DNA of 58,567 nt from an uncultured Clostridia bacterium. GTDB taxonomy: Bacteria > Bacillota > Clostridia > Oscillospirales > CAG-272. How positions within the stretch are numbered: position 1 is the stretch's first letter; the number at the start of each line of letters is the position of its first letter. The DNA is taken from NCBI GenBank assembly GCA_947631245.1, contig CANRKP010000005.1:1-58567 (forward strand), in the 5' to 3' direction. Under the pieces are notes generated by a model. It had not been told where the DNA came from and did no database searches. It was given only the letters and a program-made list of their open reading frames with translations. The position numbers and the translations under genes are program-made. Of the stretch, positions 32,458 to 40,862 are shown one piece after another.

Positions 32458-34638
32458 TTATTCCGCCTTAAAATACACCGTAACGCTCTCGGCGTCGCGT
32501 CTTCCGCCGGTGAGGTTTATGCCCGCTCTCATCAGCGTGCTGCCGAGATAACGCCTGCCGTCTCCGTCGACATATGTTCGGTCGGGGTCGAGCCCGCGCA
32601 GACGGACGAACGCGACGGGCGCTATCATCGTCTTTATCCTGACATATGTGAATAGCGCCTCCGACTTGTCTTCCGTCACATACATCCACGCGCACTCGTC
32701 GCCGTCCGGCGGGATGAGGCGGTAGAGGTCGCCATTTGTCACGATATGGCGGCGCGCTTTGTATTCGGCGACGCGCCGTTTCGTCTCCTCGCGCTCGCGC
32801 TCCGAAAGCGCCCTCGGGTCTAGCTCATAGCCGAAAATACCCGCCGCCGCAACGTCGCACCGCGTCGAAAACGGCGTTTTCCGCCCCGTCTGATGGTTCG
32901 GCGACGCCGAAACGTGACAGCTCATCGTGCACGCCGGATACGCCATCGACGTGCCGTACTGTATGTACAGTCTCTCGATCGGATCGGTGTCGTCGCTCGT
33001 CCAGTACTGGGGGAAAAGCGCGAGCATCGCGGGGTCGTACCGCCCGCCGCCCGAGGCGCAGCCCTCAAGCAGCACGTCGGGAAATTGCTCCTTTATCCTT
33101 CCGACGACGGAGTAGAGTCCGAGAACATAGCGGTGGAAAAGCTCCCCCTGCCTGTCGGCAGGCAGGATAGCGGAGGAATATTCGGTAAGATTGCGGTTGA
33201 AATCCCACTTGACGTATTTTATATCCGCCGAGCCGAGCACGCTGCAAAGAGAGTTGACGATGTAATCGCAAACATCCTCGCGCGAAAGGTCGAGCACATA
33301 CTGGCGGCGCGCTATCGACATGTCTCTGCCCTCGGTATGTATGCACCAGTCCGGGTGCGCGCGGTAAAGGTCGCTGTCGAGGCTCGCCATCTCCGGCTCG
33401 AACCACAGCCCGAGCCCCATGCCGAACTCCCCTATCCTCTCGGCGAGCTTTCCCATGCCGCCCGGCAGCTTTTCCTCGTTTACGACCCAGTCTCCGAGCG
33501 AGCAGCTGTCGTCGTTCCGCTTGCCGAACCAGCCGTCGTCGACGACGAGCATATCAAAGCCGAGCGCCTTGGCGTCGCGCGCGATGTCGACGAGCTTGTC
33601 GGCGTCAAAGTCGAAATACGTCGCCTCCCAGTTGTTTACAACGACGGGGCGCGGCGAGGCGAGCCATTTTTTCTCGAGCAGGTGGCGGCGGTAGAAGCGG
33701 TGCTGCGCTTGTGACATCCCGCCGAGACCGGAGCACGAATACGTCATCACGACCTCGGGCGTGTAAAATTCTTCGCCCGGGTCGAGCTTCCATGAAAAGC
33801 CGTCCTCGTTTATGCCGCAGACGACGCGCGTCAGCCCGAAGGCGTCGACCTCCGCCTCTATCGCAAAATTACCGCTGTAAACGAGATTGAAGCCGTACGC
33901 GTCGCCGTGCTCCTCGTCTGTGCCGGGCAAAACGAGCGCCGCAAACGGGTTGTGATAGTGCCCGGAGGCGCCCCTGCCGCTCGATATCTTCGTTATGCCG
34001 TGACCGAGCGGACGCCTCTCAACGCGCCTCTCGCGCGCCCAGCAGCCCCAAAGGTGCAGAAGCTCAAATCCCGCAGGATGCGTGAAATCCACGCACATCG
34101 ACGCCGCCTTTTCCACCCATATGGGAGCGTCCGAGCCGTTCTTCACGACGGCGTGCCGCGTCATGACCGGGGAATCCTCAAACACCGTGTATACGAGCGT
34201 GAACTCCGCGCCCGTAACGTCGCGGCAGAAAAGCTCGAGCGTCTCGGCCTCATCATCCGACGCGTATGTCGACGGGATGCCGGGTATGGGCTTTTTTCCG
34301 CGCGATATCCTGTGCCCGCTGCAGCGGCAGTCCGTGACGCAGTTGCCCGCCGCGTTCCTTATCATAACGGCGGGGAGCCTGAAATCCCCCGTGCCGTAAG
34401 CCGGGTACTCCGCCTGCATCGTGTCAGGCGAAAAGCGCCAGTCCGGCACGGATGCGGAGAGCGGCACGTTTGAATCGTGCCCCTCGCGGACGGTCAGATA
34501 GTCGACGTCCGCCTCGTAGAGCTTTTCGCCCCAGTAAAGCCCCATGACGTAGCCGCCCTCGCCTATCTTGAATATGTATGACGAGGCAGACGTGTCGAGC
34601 TTGAATATCTTTTTTTCGGGATGGAATGTTATCGGCAT
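32458..34638 (-). CDS. Alpha-galactosidase, glycoside hydrolase family 36
   Basis: Cleaves alpha-1,6-galactosyl residues from oligosaccharides such as melibiose and raffinose. The 726-residue protein has the GH36 layout: N-terminal beta-sandwich, TIM barrel starting PVVVNNWEATYFDFD, and C-terminal beta domain. The nucleophile is Asp479 in KYVKWDFNRN, the acid/base Asp549 in YWTSDDTDPIERL; GFDMLVVDDGWFG and LGLWFEPEM are further conserved blocks. It has no signal peptide, so substrate must be imported first. AAGGAG precedes the ATG. It is alone between its promoter and terminators; no sugar transporter is adjacent. Confidence 0.95.
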   Translation of the reverse strand: MPITFHPEKKIFKLDTSASSYIFKIGEGGYVMGLYWGEKLYEADVDYLTVREGHDSNVPLSASVPDWRFSPDTMQAEYPAYGTGDFRLPAVMIRNAAGNCVTDCRCSGHRISRGKKPIPGIPSTYASDDEAETLELFCRDVTGAEFTLVYTVFEDSPVMTRHAVVKNGSDAPIWVEKAASMCVDFTHPAGFELLHLWGCWARERRVERRPLGHGITKISSGRGASGHYHNPFAALVLPGTDEEHGDAYGFNLVYSGNFAIEAEVDAFGLTRVVCGINEDGFSWKLDPGEEFYTPEVVMTYSCSGLGGMSQAQHRFYRRHLLEKKWLASPRPVVVNNWEATYFDFDADKLVDIARDAKALGFDMLVVDDGWFGKRNDDSCSLGDWVVNEEKLPGGMGKLAERIGEFGMGLGLWFEPEMASLDSDLYRAHPDWCIHTEGRDMSIARRQYVLDLSREDVCDYIVNSLCSVLGSADIKYVKWDFNRNLTEYSSAILPADRQGELFHRYVLGLYSVVGRIKEQFPDVLLEGCASGGGRYDPAMLALFPQYWTSDDTDPIERLYIQYGTSMAYPACTMSCHVSASPNHQTGRKTPFSTRCDVAAAGIFGYELDPRALSEREREETKRRVAEYKARRHIVTNGDLYRLIPPDGDECAWMYVTEDKSEALFTYVRIKTMIAPVAFVRLRGLDPDRTYVDGDGRRYLGSTLMRAGINLTGGRRDAESVTVYFKAE

Positions 34639-34677
34639 AGTGAAAAACTCTCCTTAATGTTTTCATATCGCAACGAA

Positions 34678-34706
34678 AGTATACCATTTTCCGCTTGAAA
34701 TCACAA
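34678..34706 (-). promoter_or_regulatory. Promoter of the alpha-galactosidase gene
   Basis: TTGTGA (34701-34706), 17 bp, TATACT (34678-34683) on the minus strand. No obvious operator palindrome overlaps it. Confidence 0.65.
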
Positions 34707-34819
34707 TACCGCAGACGAAAATAAGGGGACCTAAAAAGTCCGCGGCGCGTGAAATCGTCTTTTTGTGCAAAAATTCGCTCTTGGCAGCAAAAAAATCATT
34801 GAAAATGAAGAAACACCCC

Positions 34820-34848
34820 TTGCATATAAAACGTCAATCGTGTATAAT
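34820..34848 (+). promoter_or_regulatory. Promoter of the EF-G paralogue
   Basis: TTGCAT (34820-34825), 17 bp, perfect TATAAT (34843-34848), about 80 bp before the start codon. A short GGGC-rich inverted repeat lies in the leader. Confidence 0.75.
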
Positions 34849-34927
34849 TGATAAGTAACGGGCACGTCGCGCCCGTGCTGATGTACGAAATTGATAATCA
34901 CATATAACCGAAGGAGAAACCAAAAAC

Positions 34928-36958
34928 ATGGCAGCTTACAAATCAAGCGACATACGCAACATCGCCCTCCTCGGGCACGGCGGCTCGGGCAAGACCTCCC
35001 TCTGCGAGGCGATGCTCTACGTCACCGGCGCCATCGACAGAATGGGCAAAACGACGGACGGCAACACGACGAGCGACTATGACCCCGAAGAGATAAAGCG
35101 CGGCTACTCGCTCTCGACCTCTCTCGTTCCCGTCGAGCTCAAGGGCAAGAAAATAAATATTCTCGACGCGCCCGGCTATCTCGAATTCGTCGGCGAAGTC
35201 AAGGAAGCCCTCTTCGCCGCCGACAGCGCCGTCATCCTCGTCGACGCGAAGGCGGGCGTCGAGGTCGGCACCGAGCTTTCCTGGGACAACGCCACCGAGG
35301 CCGACATCCCGAAGGCGTTTTTCGTCAACAAGACCGACGACAACGACGCGCACTTTCACCGCGTGTTCGATCAGCTCCGCGATATGTTCGGCATATCCGT
35401 CTGCCCCGTCGTCGTCCCCGTCACGGCTCAGCGCGGGATGTTCGCCGACCTCATTGACATGAAGGCGTACACCTACGACCCGAAGAAGGGCGCAGCCGTC
35501 GAATGCGAGATTCCCGCGTCATTTGCCGCGGAGGCGGACGAATACAAGACCGTGCTTTACGACTCGCTCTCGATGACGAGCGAGGAGCTCATGGAAAAGA
35601 TACTCATGGAGGAGCCCATAACGCGCGAGGAAGCGTTTGAGGCCATCCACGCCGGCATTCTCGACGAGTCGATAGTCCCCGTTTACAGCGGCTCCGCCAC
35701 GAACCTTTGGGGCATCACGACACTGCTCGACGCCCTCATCGGCTCGTTCCCGAACCCGATCGCGGCAAAGGGCGGCGTCAAGGAAAACGGCGACACGTCC
35801 GTTTTCGTATACAAGACGGTCGCAGACTCGTTCGGCAAGCAGTCGTTCTTCAAGGTCATGTCCGGCACGCTGCGCCGCGACTCCTCTTTACGCAACCTTG
35901 ACACAGACGTAACGGAGAAGTTCTCCCACATCTACACCGCGCGCGGCAAAAAGCAGACAGAAGTCGACGAACTCGCGGCTGGCGACATCGGCATGATATC
36001 GAAGCTGACGAACACCAACACCAACAACACGCTCGGCGGCTCCGAGCCCTACAAGAAGATAGAGTTCCCGACACCGTTCCTCTGCCAGGCAATCGAGCCC
36101 TCCTCAAAGGGTGACGAAGACAAGATCTCGACGGGCGTTTCAAGACTGCTCGAGGAAGACCTCACGCTCAAGTATGAGAACAACGCAGAGACAAAGCAGA
36201 TGCTCCTCTACGGCATGTCCGATATCCACCTTGACGTCGTCGTCTCCAAGATGAAGTCGCGCTACGGCGTCTCCGTCAACCTGATCGCCCCGAAGATCGC
36301 GTACCGCGAGACGATAAAGAAGCGCGTCTCCGTTGAAGGCAAGCATAAGAAACAGTCCGGCGGTTCCGGTCAGTACGGTCACGTCAAGATGACGTTCGCT
36401 CCCGGCGACGACGAGGGTCTGACGTTCACACAGAGCGTCGTCGGCGGCACAGTGCCGAAGCAGTACTACCCCGCAGTCGAGAAGGGTCTTCTCGAGGCGA
36501 TGCAGCACGGCGTGCTCGCGGGCTATCCCGTCGTTCACCTCGCCGCAGACCTCTTCGACGGCTCCTACCACCCGGTCGACAGTAACGAAATTTCGTTCAA
36601 GCTCGCCGCGCGCCTCGCATATAAGGCCGGTCTGCCGCAGGCGAACCCCGTCATCCTCGAGCCCGTCGGCGCGCTCAAGGTCTACATTCCAGACGCCATC
36701 GTCGGCGATATTATGGGCGACCTGAACGGCAAGCGCCGCGGCAGAGTGCTCGGCATGAGCCCGTGGGAAGGCAAGAAGGGCTACACCGTCATCGAGGCGG
36801 AAGCTCCGAAGGCGGAGATGATGGACTACACCGTCGCCCTACGCGCCATGACGCAGGGCAGAGGTCACTACGATTTCGAGGTCATTCGCTACGAGGAGGT
36901 CCCGGGCAACATCGCCCAAAAGATCATCGCCGAGGCGAAGGTCGAGGACGACGAATAA
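34928..36958 (+). CDS. Elongation factor G-like translational GTPase
   Basis: The 676-residue protein has the EF-G domain order (G domain, II, III, IV, V). GTPase motifs are variant: G1 GHGGSGKTSL, G3 DAPGY rather than DTPGH, G4 NKTD. Domain IV and V segments are clear (GQYGHVKMTF, GRVLGMSPWEGKKGYTVIEA, GHYDFEVIRYEEVP). The changed G1 and the missing His of the G3 motif place it with the EF-G-like (EF-G2) paralogues, not with the housekeeping FusA; these are thought to work in specialised or stress translation. GAAGGAG precedes the ATG. No rpsL/rpsG/tuf neighbours are present, consistent with a paralogue. Monocistronic. Confidence 0.9.
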   Translation: MAAYKSSDIRNIALLGHGGSGKTSLCEAMLYVTGAIDRMGKTTDGNTTSDYDPEEIKRGYSLSTSLVPVELKGKKINILDAPGYLEFVGEVKEALFAADSAVILVDAKAGVEVGTELSWDNATEADIPKAFFVNKTDDNDAHFHRVFDQLRDMFGISVCPVVVPVTAQRGMFADLIDMKAYTYDPKKGAAVECEIPASFAAEADEYKTVLYDSLSMTSEELMEKILMEEPITREEAFEAIHAGILDESIVPVYSGSATNLWGITTLLDALIGSFPNPIAAKGGVKENGDTSVFVYKTVADSFGKQSFFKVMSGTLRRDSSLRNLDTDVTEKFSHIYTARGKKQTEVDELAAGDIGMISKLTNTNTNNTLGGSEPYKKIEFPTPFLCQAIEPSSKGDEDKISTGVSRLLEEDLTLKYENNAETKQMLLYGMSDIHLDVVVSKMKSRYGVSVNLIAPKIAYRETIKKRVSVEGKHKKQSGGSGQYGHVKMTFAPGDDEGLTFTQSVVGGTVPKQYYPAVEKGLLEAMQHGVLAGYPVVHLAADLFDGSYHPVDSNEISFKLAARLAYKAGLPQANPVILEPVGALKVYIPDAIVGDIMGDLNGKRRGRVLGMSPWEGKKGYTVIEAEAPKAEMMDYTVALRAMTQGRGHYDFEVIRYEEVPGNIAQKIIAEAKVEDDE

Positions 36959-36974
36959 GCGCTACAAGAAAATC

Positions 36975-37010
36975 ATCGGGAGCCGGTTTTCCGGCTCCCG
37001 ATTTTGTTTT
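36975..37010 (+). terminator. Terminator of the EF-G paralogue
   Basis: A perfect 12-bp stem ATCGGGAGCCGG/CCGGCTCCCGAT with a TTTT loop and a T-rich tail. Confidence 0.92.
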
Positions 37011-37020
37011 GCTCTTTGGC

Positions 37021-37368
37021 TCATTCAAACTGCTGCGTAAATATCGAGATCACGTTAATAACGGCGATAACGACGCAAAGACCCGCCCATATCGCAAGAT
37101 CAGAAAACGTCCCCGAGTTCGGGAAGCCTATAAGCGCCGCAAGCGCGAATAGGACGACGTTCGCTATCGCGCCTCCGCGTTTTTTGCGTGCCGCTATTGA
37201 GACGATGCCGCCGGAGAGCATCAGCACGCCGACAAAAAAGCCCGCCGAACCGCTCACCTCTCCGCTATCCTCCATAGTGTTTACCACGCCCGCCGCGCAT
37301 GACTGAAAGAAGATCACAAACGGCAGTACGCAGCAGATGATACCGATGACTAATTTGAATGTTTTCAT
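37021..37368 (-). CDS. Small membrane protein, possibly controlled by the divergent XRE regulator
   Basis: The 115-residue product has four hydrophobic stretches: FKLVIGIICCVLPFVIFF at the N-terminus, then GFFVGVLMLSGGIVSIAA, a third at about 75-87 and a C-terminal IWAGLCVVIAVINVISIF. The first includes a Cys-rich end (FQSCAAGVV) that could be a lipobox-like site, but a lipoprotein is unlikely given the following helices. Many small clostridial proteins of this form sit beside XRE regulators. TTTGGAGG lies six bases before the ATG at 37368. It shares an operator region with the divergent regulator gene at 37479. Confidence 0.7.
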   Translation of the reverse strand: MKTFKLVIGIICCVLPFVIFFQSCAAGVVNTMEDSGEVSGSAGFFVGVLMLSGGIVSIAARKKRGGAIANVVLFALAALIGFPNSGTFSDLAIWAGLCVVIAVINVISIFTQQFE

Positions 37369-37394
37369 TTTTTCCTCCAAATTCGATTTAGTCC

Positions 37395-37458
37395 AATATT
37401 ACAATACTAAAATATTTTGATTTTGTCAAGTATTTTTGTAAAAATATATTGTAATATT
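37395..37458. promoter_or_regulatory. Divergent promoter region with a 12-bp inverted-repeat operator
   Basis: AATATTACAATA (37395-37406) recurs in perfect inverted orientation as TATTGTAATATT (37447-37458), 52 bp apart. The left copy overlaps the -10 box of a minus-strand promoter TTGACA (37424-37429), 17 bp, TATTGT (37401-37406) driving the membrane protein. The right copy ends 20 bp before the XRE start. Both genes could thus be repressed by the regulator, possibly with looping. Confidence 0.65.
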
Positions 37459-37478
37459 TGAATTCGGAGACAAAAACG

Positions 37479-37763
37479 ATGCTCGGGAGCAATATAAAAT
37501 CGCTTCGCGCGCTGCGCGGAATCAATCAGGAAGATCTCGGCAAACGAATCGGCGTCAGCAAGCAGAGCGTGTCCAACTGGGAAAACGAAAACATTCTGCC
37601 GTCGATAGAGATGCTTGTCCGCATCGCGGATTTTTTCGGCGTCACCACCGACTTTCTTCTCGGGCGCAGCGAGCACCGCACGCTCGACACCTCGGGGCTC
37701 GGGGATGAAGAGCTTTCACATCTTCAGGTCATAATAGACGATATGAAAAAAAGAGCAAAATAA
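37479..37763 (+). CDS. XRE-family transcriptional regulator
   Basis: A 94-residue soluble protein: the N-terminal 65 residues form a Cro/C1 helix-turn-helix (INQEDLGKRIGVSKQSVSN, then WENE and FFGVTTDFLLGRSEH) and a short C-terminal helix follows (ELSHLQVIIDDMKKR). The ATG at 37479 is preferred because TCGGAGA lies ten bases upstream; the frame extends to a TTG at 37458. It is transcribed away from a small membrane protein and is flanked by inverted repeats that are likely its operators. Confidence 0.88.
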   Translation: MLGSNIKSLRALRGINQEDLGKRIGVSKQSVSNWENENILPSIEMLVRIADFFGVTTDFLLGRSEHRTLDTSGLGDEELSHLQVIIDDMKKRAK

Positions 37764-37805
37764 AGGGATAGAGCCGCTTTTTTAAGCAGCTCTATCCCTT
37801 ATTTT
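37763..37805. terminator. Bidirectional terminator between the XRE and thioredoxin genes
   Basis: AAGGGATAGAGC pairs with GCTCTATCCCTT, with an inner GCTT/AAGC, and A/T runs on both sides. The left arm starts at the XRE stop codon. Confidence 0.85.
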
Positions 37806-37819
37806 CCCTTAGGCTCACT

Positions 37820-38131
37820 TTACTCCACGAGCGCCGCAAGGTCAGCCTTAGGGCGGACGCCGACGCACGTCCCCGTCACCTCTCCGCCTTTTACGGCGGC
37901 GAAGGTCGGGATGACGTTGACAGAGAACTTCTGTGCAAGCTCCGGCTCATCGTCAACGTTTACGGAGCAGACGAGAAATTTCCCGTCCGCCTCGTCCGCG
38001 AGCTCCTCCACAACGGGGGACATCATCCGGCACGGACCGCACCACGTCGCCCAAAAATCTATGAGCACGGGAACGCTCGAGCTGCCGACGACGCTGTCGT
38101 AATTATCTTTCGTGAGTTTTATTGCGGACAT
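37820..38131 (-). CDS. trxA: Thioredoxin
   Basis: The 103-residue protein has the thioredoxin fold with the active site FWATWCGPCRMMSPVVEELA (Cys32 and Cys35 by family numbering) and the cis-Pro in VNVIPTFAAVKGGEV. It reduces protein disulfides in the cytosol. ATG 38131 gives the usual start and has AAGGA 12 bases upstream; ATG 38143 sits directly on that site. Not linked to a reductase gene. Own promoter and shared terminator. Confidence 0.93.
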   Translation of the reverse strand: MSAIKLTKDNYDSVVGSSSVPVLIDFWATWCGPCRMMSPVVEELADEADGKFLVCSVNVDDEPELAQKFSVNVIPTFAAVKGGEVTGTCVGVRPKADLAALVE

Positions 38132-38173
38132 AATGATCACCATTCCTTGACGAATATCAATTATCGTAAATTT

Positions 38174-38202
38174 ATTGTACCACCAAACCGCCGCTTTTAC
38201 AA
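38174..38202 (-). promoter_or_regulatory. Promoter of thioredoxin
   Basis: TTGTAA (38197-38202), 17 bp, TACAAT (38174-38179) on the minus strand. Confidence 0.75.
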
Positions 38203-38262
38203 CCCCAAACAAAAAATCGGGACGAAAAGCAGACGTATATGGCGAAATAATCATATTTCCAC

Positions 38263-38291
38263 TTGAAAACACGTTTTTATTAAGATATAAT
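38263..38291 (+). promoter_or_regulatory. Promoter of ireB and the D,D-carboxypeptidase-like gene
   Basis: TTGAAA (38263-38268), 17 bp, perfect TATAAT (38286-38291). The leader of about 85 nt includes an inverted GCGGGAG-type segment. Confidence 0.8.
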
Positions 38292-38381
38292 ATATGTTGA
38301 GAGGTCATATCCCGCCGCCGTAAGCGGGAGCTCTCCCATAAAAAACGTTCGCGCATAATGCGCGAAGCGAGGAGCAATAAA

Positions 38382-38636
38382 ATGAAGGACATCAAGGAAG
38401 AAACTTTAACGTTTTCGGCGCTCGGACGCGAGAAGCAGGAAATGCACGCCGTGCTCCGTTCCGTCTATGACGCACTTGTGGAAAAGGGCTACAACCCGAT
38501 AAATCAGATCGTCGGCTATATCCTCTCCGAGGACCCGACGTATATCACAAACCACAACGGGGCGCGCGCGCTCATACGCAAGATCGACCGCGACGAGCTT
38601 TTAAACGAGCTCGTGAAATGCTATCTCAACGTCTGA
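38382..38636 (+). CDS. ireB: IreB family regulatory phosphoprotein (UPF0297)
   Basis: The 84-residue protein matches the IreB/DUF965 family: ETLTF near the N-terminus, [39 protein letters not shown] and [13 protein letters not shown]. In Enterococcus the homologue is phosphorylated on N-terminal Thr residues by the PASTA kinase IreK and affects cephalosporin resistance; Thr9 and Thr11 are candidates here. The start at 38382 follows GAGGAG. It is followed, 48 bp later, by a D,D-carboxypeptidase homologue rather than the usual ruvX, an unusual pairing with cell-wall logic. Confidence 0.93.
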   Translation: MKDIKEETLTFSALGREKQEMHAVLRSVYDALVEKGYNPINQIVGYILSEDPTYITNHNGARALIRKIDRDELLNELVKCYLNV

Positions 38637-38684
38637 GGACAAAAGTTCGGTTTCACGCGCGGCAGGAGGATCATTTTTTGTTTT

Positions 38685-40061
38685 ATGACTAACGGCAAAG
38701 CTGATAATAAGGCTTCCCTGCCGCGCCGCAGTTTTGCGGCGCGGCTTGTGGCGCTCTTTTTTGTCTGCCTTTTTTTATTGTCTCCGCTGCCGGTCGGCGC
38801 GATATCGAGCCGCGACTCGGCGACGCCCGAGCAGGTCGGGCTTGAGACAGACCACGTCGGCGGCGCGTATCTATACAATATAGAGAACGATTTCACCGTC
38901 CTCTCCTACAACGCGAACGAAACCCTCTATCCGACCTCGACCGTCAAGATAATGACGGGCATAATTGCCATAGAACAGCTCGGCGGCAGACTTTCAGAGG
39001 TCGTGACAGTCACAAAGGAGATGCTCGACGGCGTCGCCGGCAACAAAATAGGCTTCAAGGAGGGCGAGGAGCTGACGGTGGAGCAGCTGCTCTACGCGAT
39101 GCTCGTCGGCGGAGGCAACGACGCCGCCCACATTCTCGCCATTCATATCGCAGGGTCAATTGAAGAATTCGTCGGTCTGATGAACAGGCGCGCGCACGAC
39201 CTCGGCGCGGATGCCACGCACTACACGAACCCGTCGGGGCTTCATGACTACGACATGTATACGACGGTGGCTGATACTGTAAAGATCGCGCTCACCGCGT
39301 ACAACATTCCGCTCTTCATGGAGATAACGTCTACCTCGAAATACGTCATAGACGGGACGAACAAGAGCGAATACCGCAACGTATATAACCGCAATTATTT
39401 CGTCGCCGCAAACAGCGTCAGCAAGTATTTTTATCCCGACGCCTCCGGCATGAATGCGGGCTCGACGGCACAGGGCGGCTACTGCATCGTCACGACCGCA
39501 TGCCGCGACGGGCTGACGTATCTCGCCGTCGTTATGGGGGCGGGCGCCGATACTGAAAACGACGTCATCTACTCCTACACAGAAGCTGCAAAGCTGCTCA
39601 ACTTCGCGTTTGAATCATACGCCAACATCACGGTCGTCAAAGAAGGCGAAGTCATATGCGACATCCCCGTGACGCTGTCGGGCACGACGGACTTTGTTTC
39701 GCTTGCGACATCGGGCTCGCTCGTACTATATCTTCCGCGGGACGCCGACCTCGAGCACGAGGTCACGCGCAGCCGGAAGACTACATACGACACGCTGACG
39801 GCGCCTGTGGCGGAGGGGGAGCCTGCGGGCGTTCTGACCATCATGTACAACGACGAGATAGTCGGCAACGTCGAGCTCGTGACGACGGTCGCCGTTGCAA
39901 GAAGTGAATTTCTCTACACGCTCGAGCGAATAAAGAGCTTTGCTACCGGGCGCTTCTTTATCGCCACCGTCATCTCCGCCGTCGTATTCACCGTGATCTT
40001 CGTTCTTGCGAAAGCCGTGTACCTTCACAACAAGGCAAAATATAAAGGCAGATATTCCTGA
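38685..40061 (+). CDS. D-alanyl-D-alanine carboxypeptidase homologue (PBP5/DacF type) with altered active-site motifs
   Basis: The 458-residue exported protein has a signal peptide (hydrophobic LVALFFVCLFLLSPLPVGA), the penicillin-binding carboxypeptidase domain and a C-terminal membrane helix (FFIATVISAVVFTVIFVLA). The first motif STVK (Ser85, Lys88) is intact. The second, normally SGN or SAN, reads GGN (143-145), and the third, normally KTG, reads NAG (257-259) in SGMNAGST. In active enzymes the SGN Ser and KTG Lys take part in catalysis, so activity may be low, changed or lost. AGGAGG lies 15 bases before the ATG. Likely cotranscribed with ireB. Confidence 0.88.
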   Translation: MTNGKADNKASLPRRSFAARLVALFFVCLFLLSPLPVGAISSRDSATPEQVGLETDHVGGAYLYNIENDFTVLSYNANETLYPTSTVKIMTGIIAIEQLGGRLSEVVTVTKEMLDGVAGNKIGFKEGEELTVEQLLYAMLVGGGNDAAHILAIHIAGSIEEFVGLMNRRAHDLGADATHYTNPSGLHDYDMYTTVADTVKIALTAYNIPLFMEITSTSKYVIDGTNKSEYRNVYNRNYFVAANSVSKYFYPDASGMNAGSTAQGGYCIVTTACRDGLTYLAVVMGAGADTENDVIYSYTEAAKLLNFAFESYANITVVKEGEVICDIPVTLSGTTDFVSLATSGSLVLYLPRDADLEHEVTRSRKTTYDTLTAPVAEGEPAGVLTIMYNDEIVGNVELVTTVAVARSEFLYTLERIKSFATGRFFIATVISAVVFTVIFVLAKAVYLHNKAKYKGRYS

Positions 40062-40070
40062 TACAAAAAT

Positions 40071-40112
40071 AAATCGGGGGAGGGCTTTAAAAAGTCCTCC
40101 CCCGATTTTTTT
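40071..40112. terminator. Bidirectional terminator after the carboxypeptidase-like gene
   Basis: A 13-bp stem AAATCGGGGGAGG/CCTCCCCCGATTT with a 12-nt loop, T-run on the right and A-run on the left; it also serves the convergent phosphoribosyltransferase gene. Confidence 0.9.
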
Positions 40113-40121
40113 CGGTATGAT

Positions 40122-40679
40122 TTACGCAACGGGATTTCCGTCCGCGTCGAACAGCGGAAGATACGCAAGATAGCTGATATCGTCGCGCTTTGCGGCGTCT
40201 CCTTCGGCGACTATGCACATGCGTCCGCAGACCTCGCCGCCCGCCTTCTCAACGAGATATTCGAGCGAGTTCAGCGACTCGCCTGTAGAGACGACGTCGT
40301 CGACTATAAGTATCTTTTTCCCTCTCATTTCGTCGGCGTCTGCCTGGTCGAGATACAGCTTCTGTATCTTCGCCGTCGTAATGGAACGTACGCTGACCTC
40401 AAACACACCGGACATATAGAGCTTCGGGCTCTTTCTCGCGAGGAAGTAGCGGCGGTTCCCCGCAAGGCGCGACATTTCGTGCGCTATCGGGATGCCCTTT
40501 GACTCCGCAGTCAGGATAAAATCGTATTCGGGAGCGCGGCGGAGCAGCTCCTCGGCGCACGCCGTCGTCAGTTCGGGGTCGCCGAACGTGACAAACGAGC
40601 CGATATACATGTCCTCCGTCAACGGGCAAAGCGGGAGCGTTCTTTTCAGACCGCAGATCGTAATCTCATAGCTTTTCAT
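40122..40679 (-). CDS. Purine-type phosphoribosyltransferase (APRT/XPRT-like)
   Basis: The 185-residue cytosolic enzyme has the type I phosphoribosyltransferase fold with the PRPP loop ILIVDDVVSTGESLNSL and an upstream FILTAESKGIPIAHEM block that resembles the adenine/xanthine PRTase substrate region. YFLARKSPKLYMSG matches the flexible-loop part. It should convert a purine base and PRPP to a nucleotide. The exact base is not certain: such clostridial proteins are often labelled adenine PRTase-related, and some act as regulators. ATG at 40679 follows GAGGAAAG. No partner gene is nearby. Confidence 0.82.
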   Translation of the reverse strand: MKSYEITICGLKRTLPLCPLTEDMYIGSFVTFGDPELTTACAEELLRRAPEYDFILTAESKGIPIAHEMSRLAGNRRYFLARKSPKLYMSGVFEVSVRSITTAKIQKLYLDQADADEMRGKKILIVDDVVSTGESLNSLEYLVEKAGGEVCGRMCIVAEGDAAKRDDISYLAYLPLFDADGNPVA

Positions 40680-40771
40680 CGTTATCTTTCCTCACTTGTA
40701 TTTTAAGGTACTCTACATACATATATTAATACACCCGACGCGAAAAGTCAAGCGAGAAACGCATATTTTGA

Positions 40772-40800
40772 TTGACTTATCCGTAATTTCGCCTTATAAT
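40772..40800 (+). promoter_or_regulatory. Housekeeping promoter of the ECF-sigma/fak operon
   Basis: TTGACT (40772-40777), 17 bp, perfect TATAAT (40795-40800). Confidence 0.75.
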
Positions 40801-40862
40801 TGTATATGGGCAGTACTTTTTGCTGACAAGTCGCACAAAAATTAGCGTCAGCAAAAAAATTC

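Noticed and set aside
33147..33166. Palindrome CCTGCCTGTCGGCAGGCAGG inside the alpha-galactosidase gene, as a possible inserted palindromic element
   Set aside because: On the coding strand it reads LPADRQGEL, which fits the conserved GH36 segment before FHRYVLGLY without insertion, so it is ordinary coding sequence.
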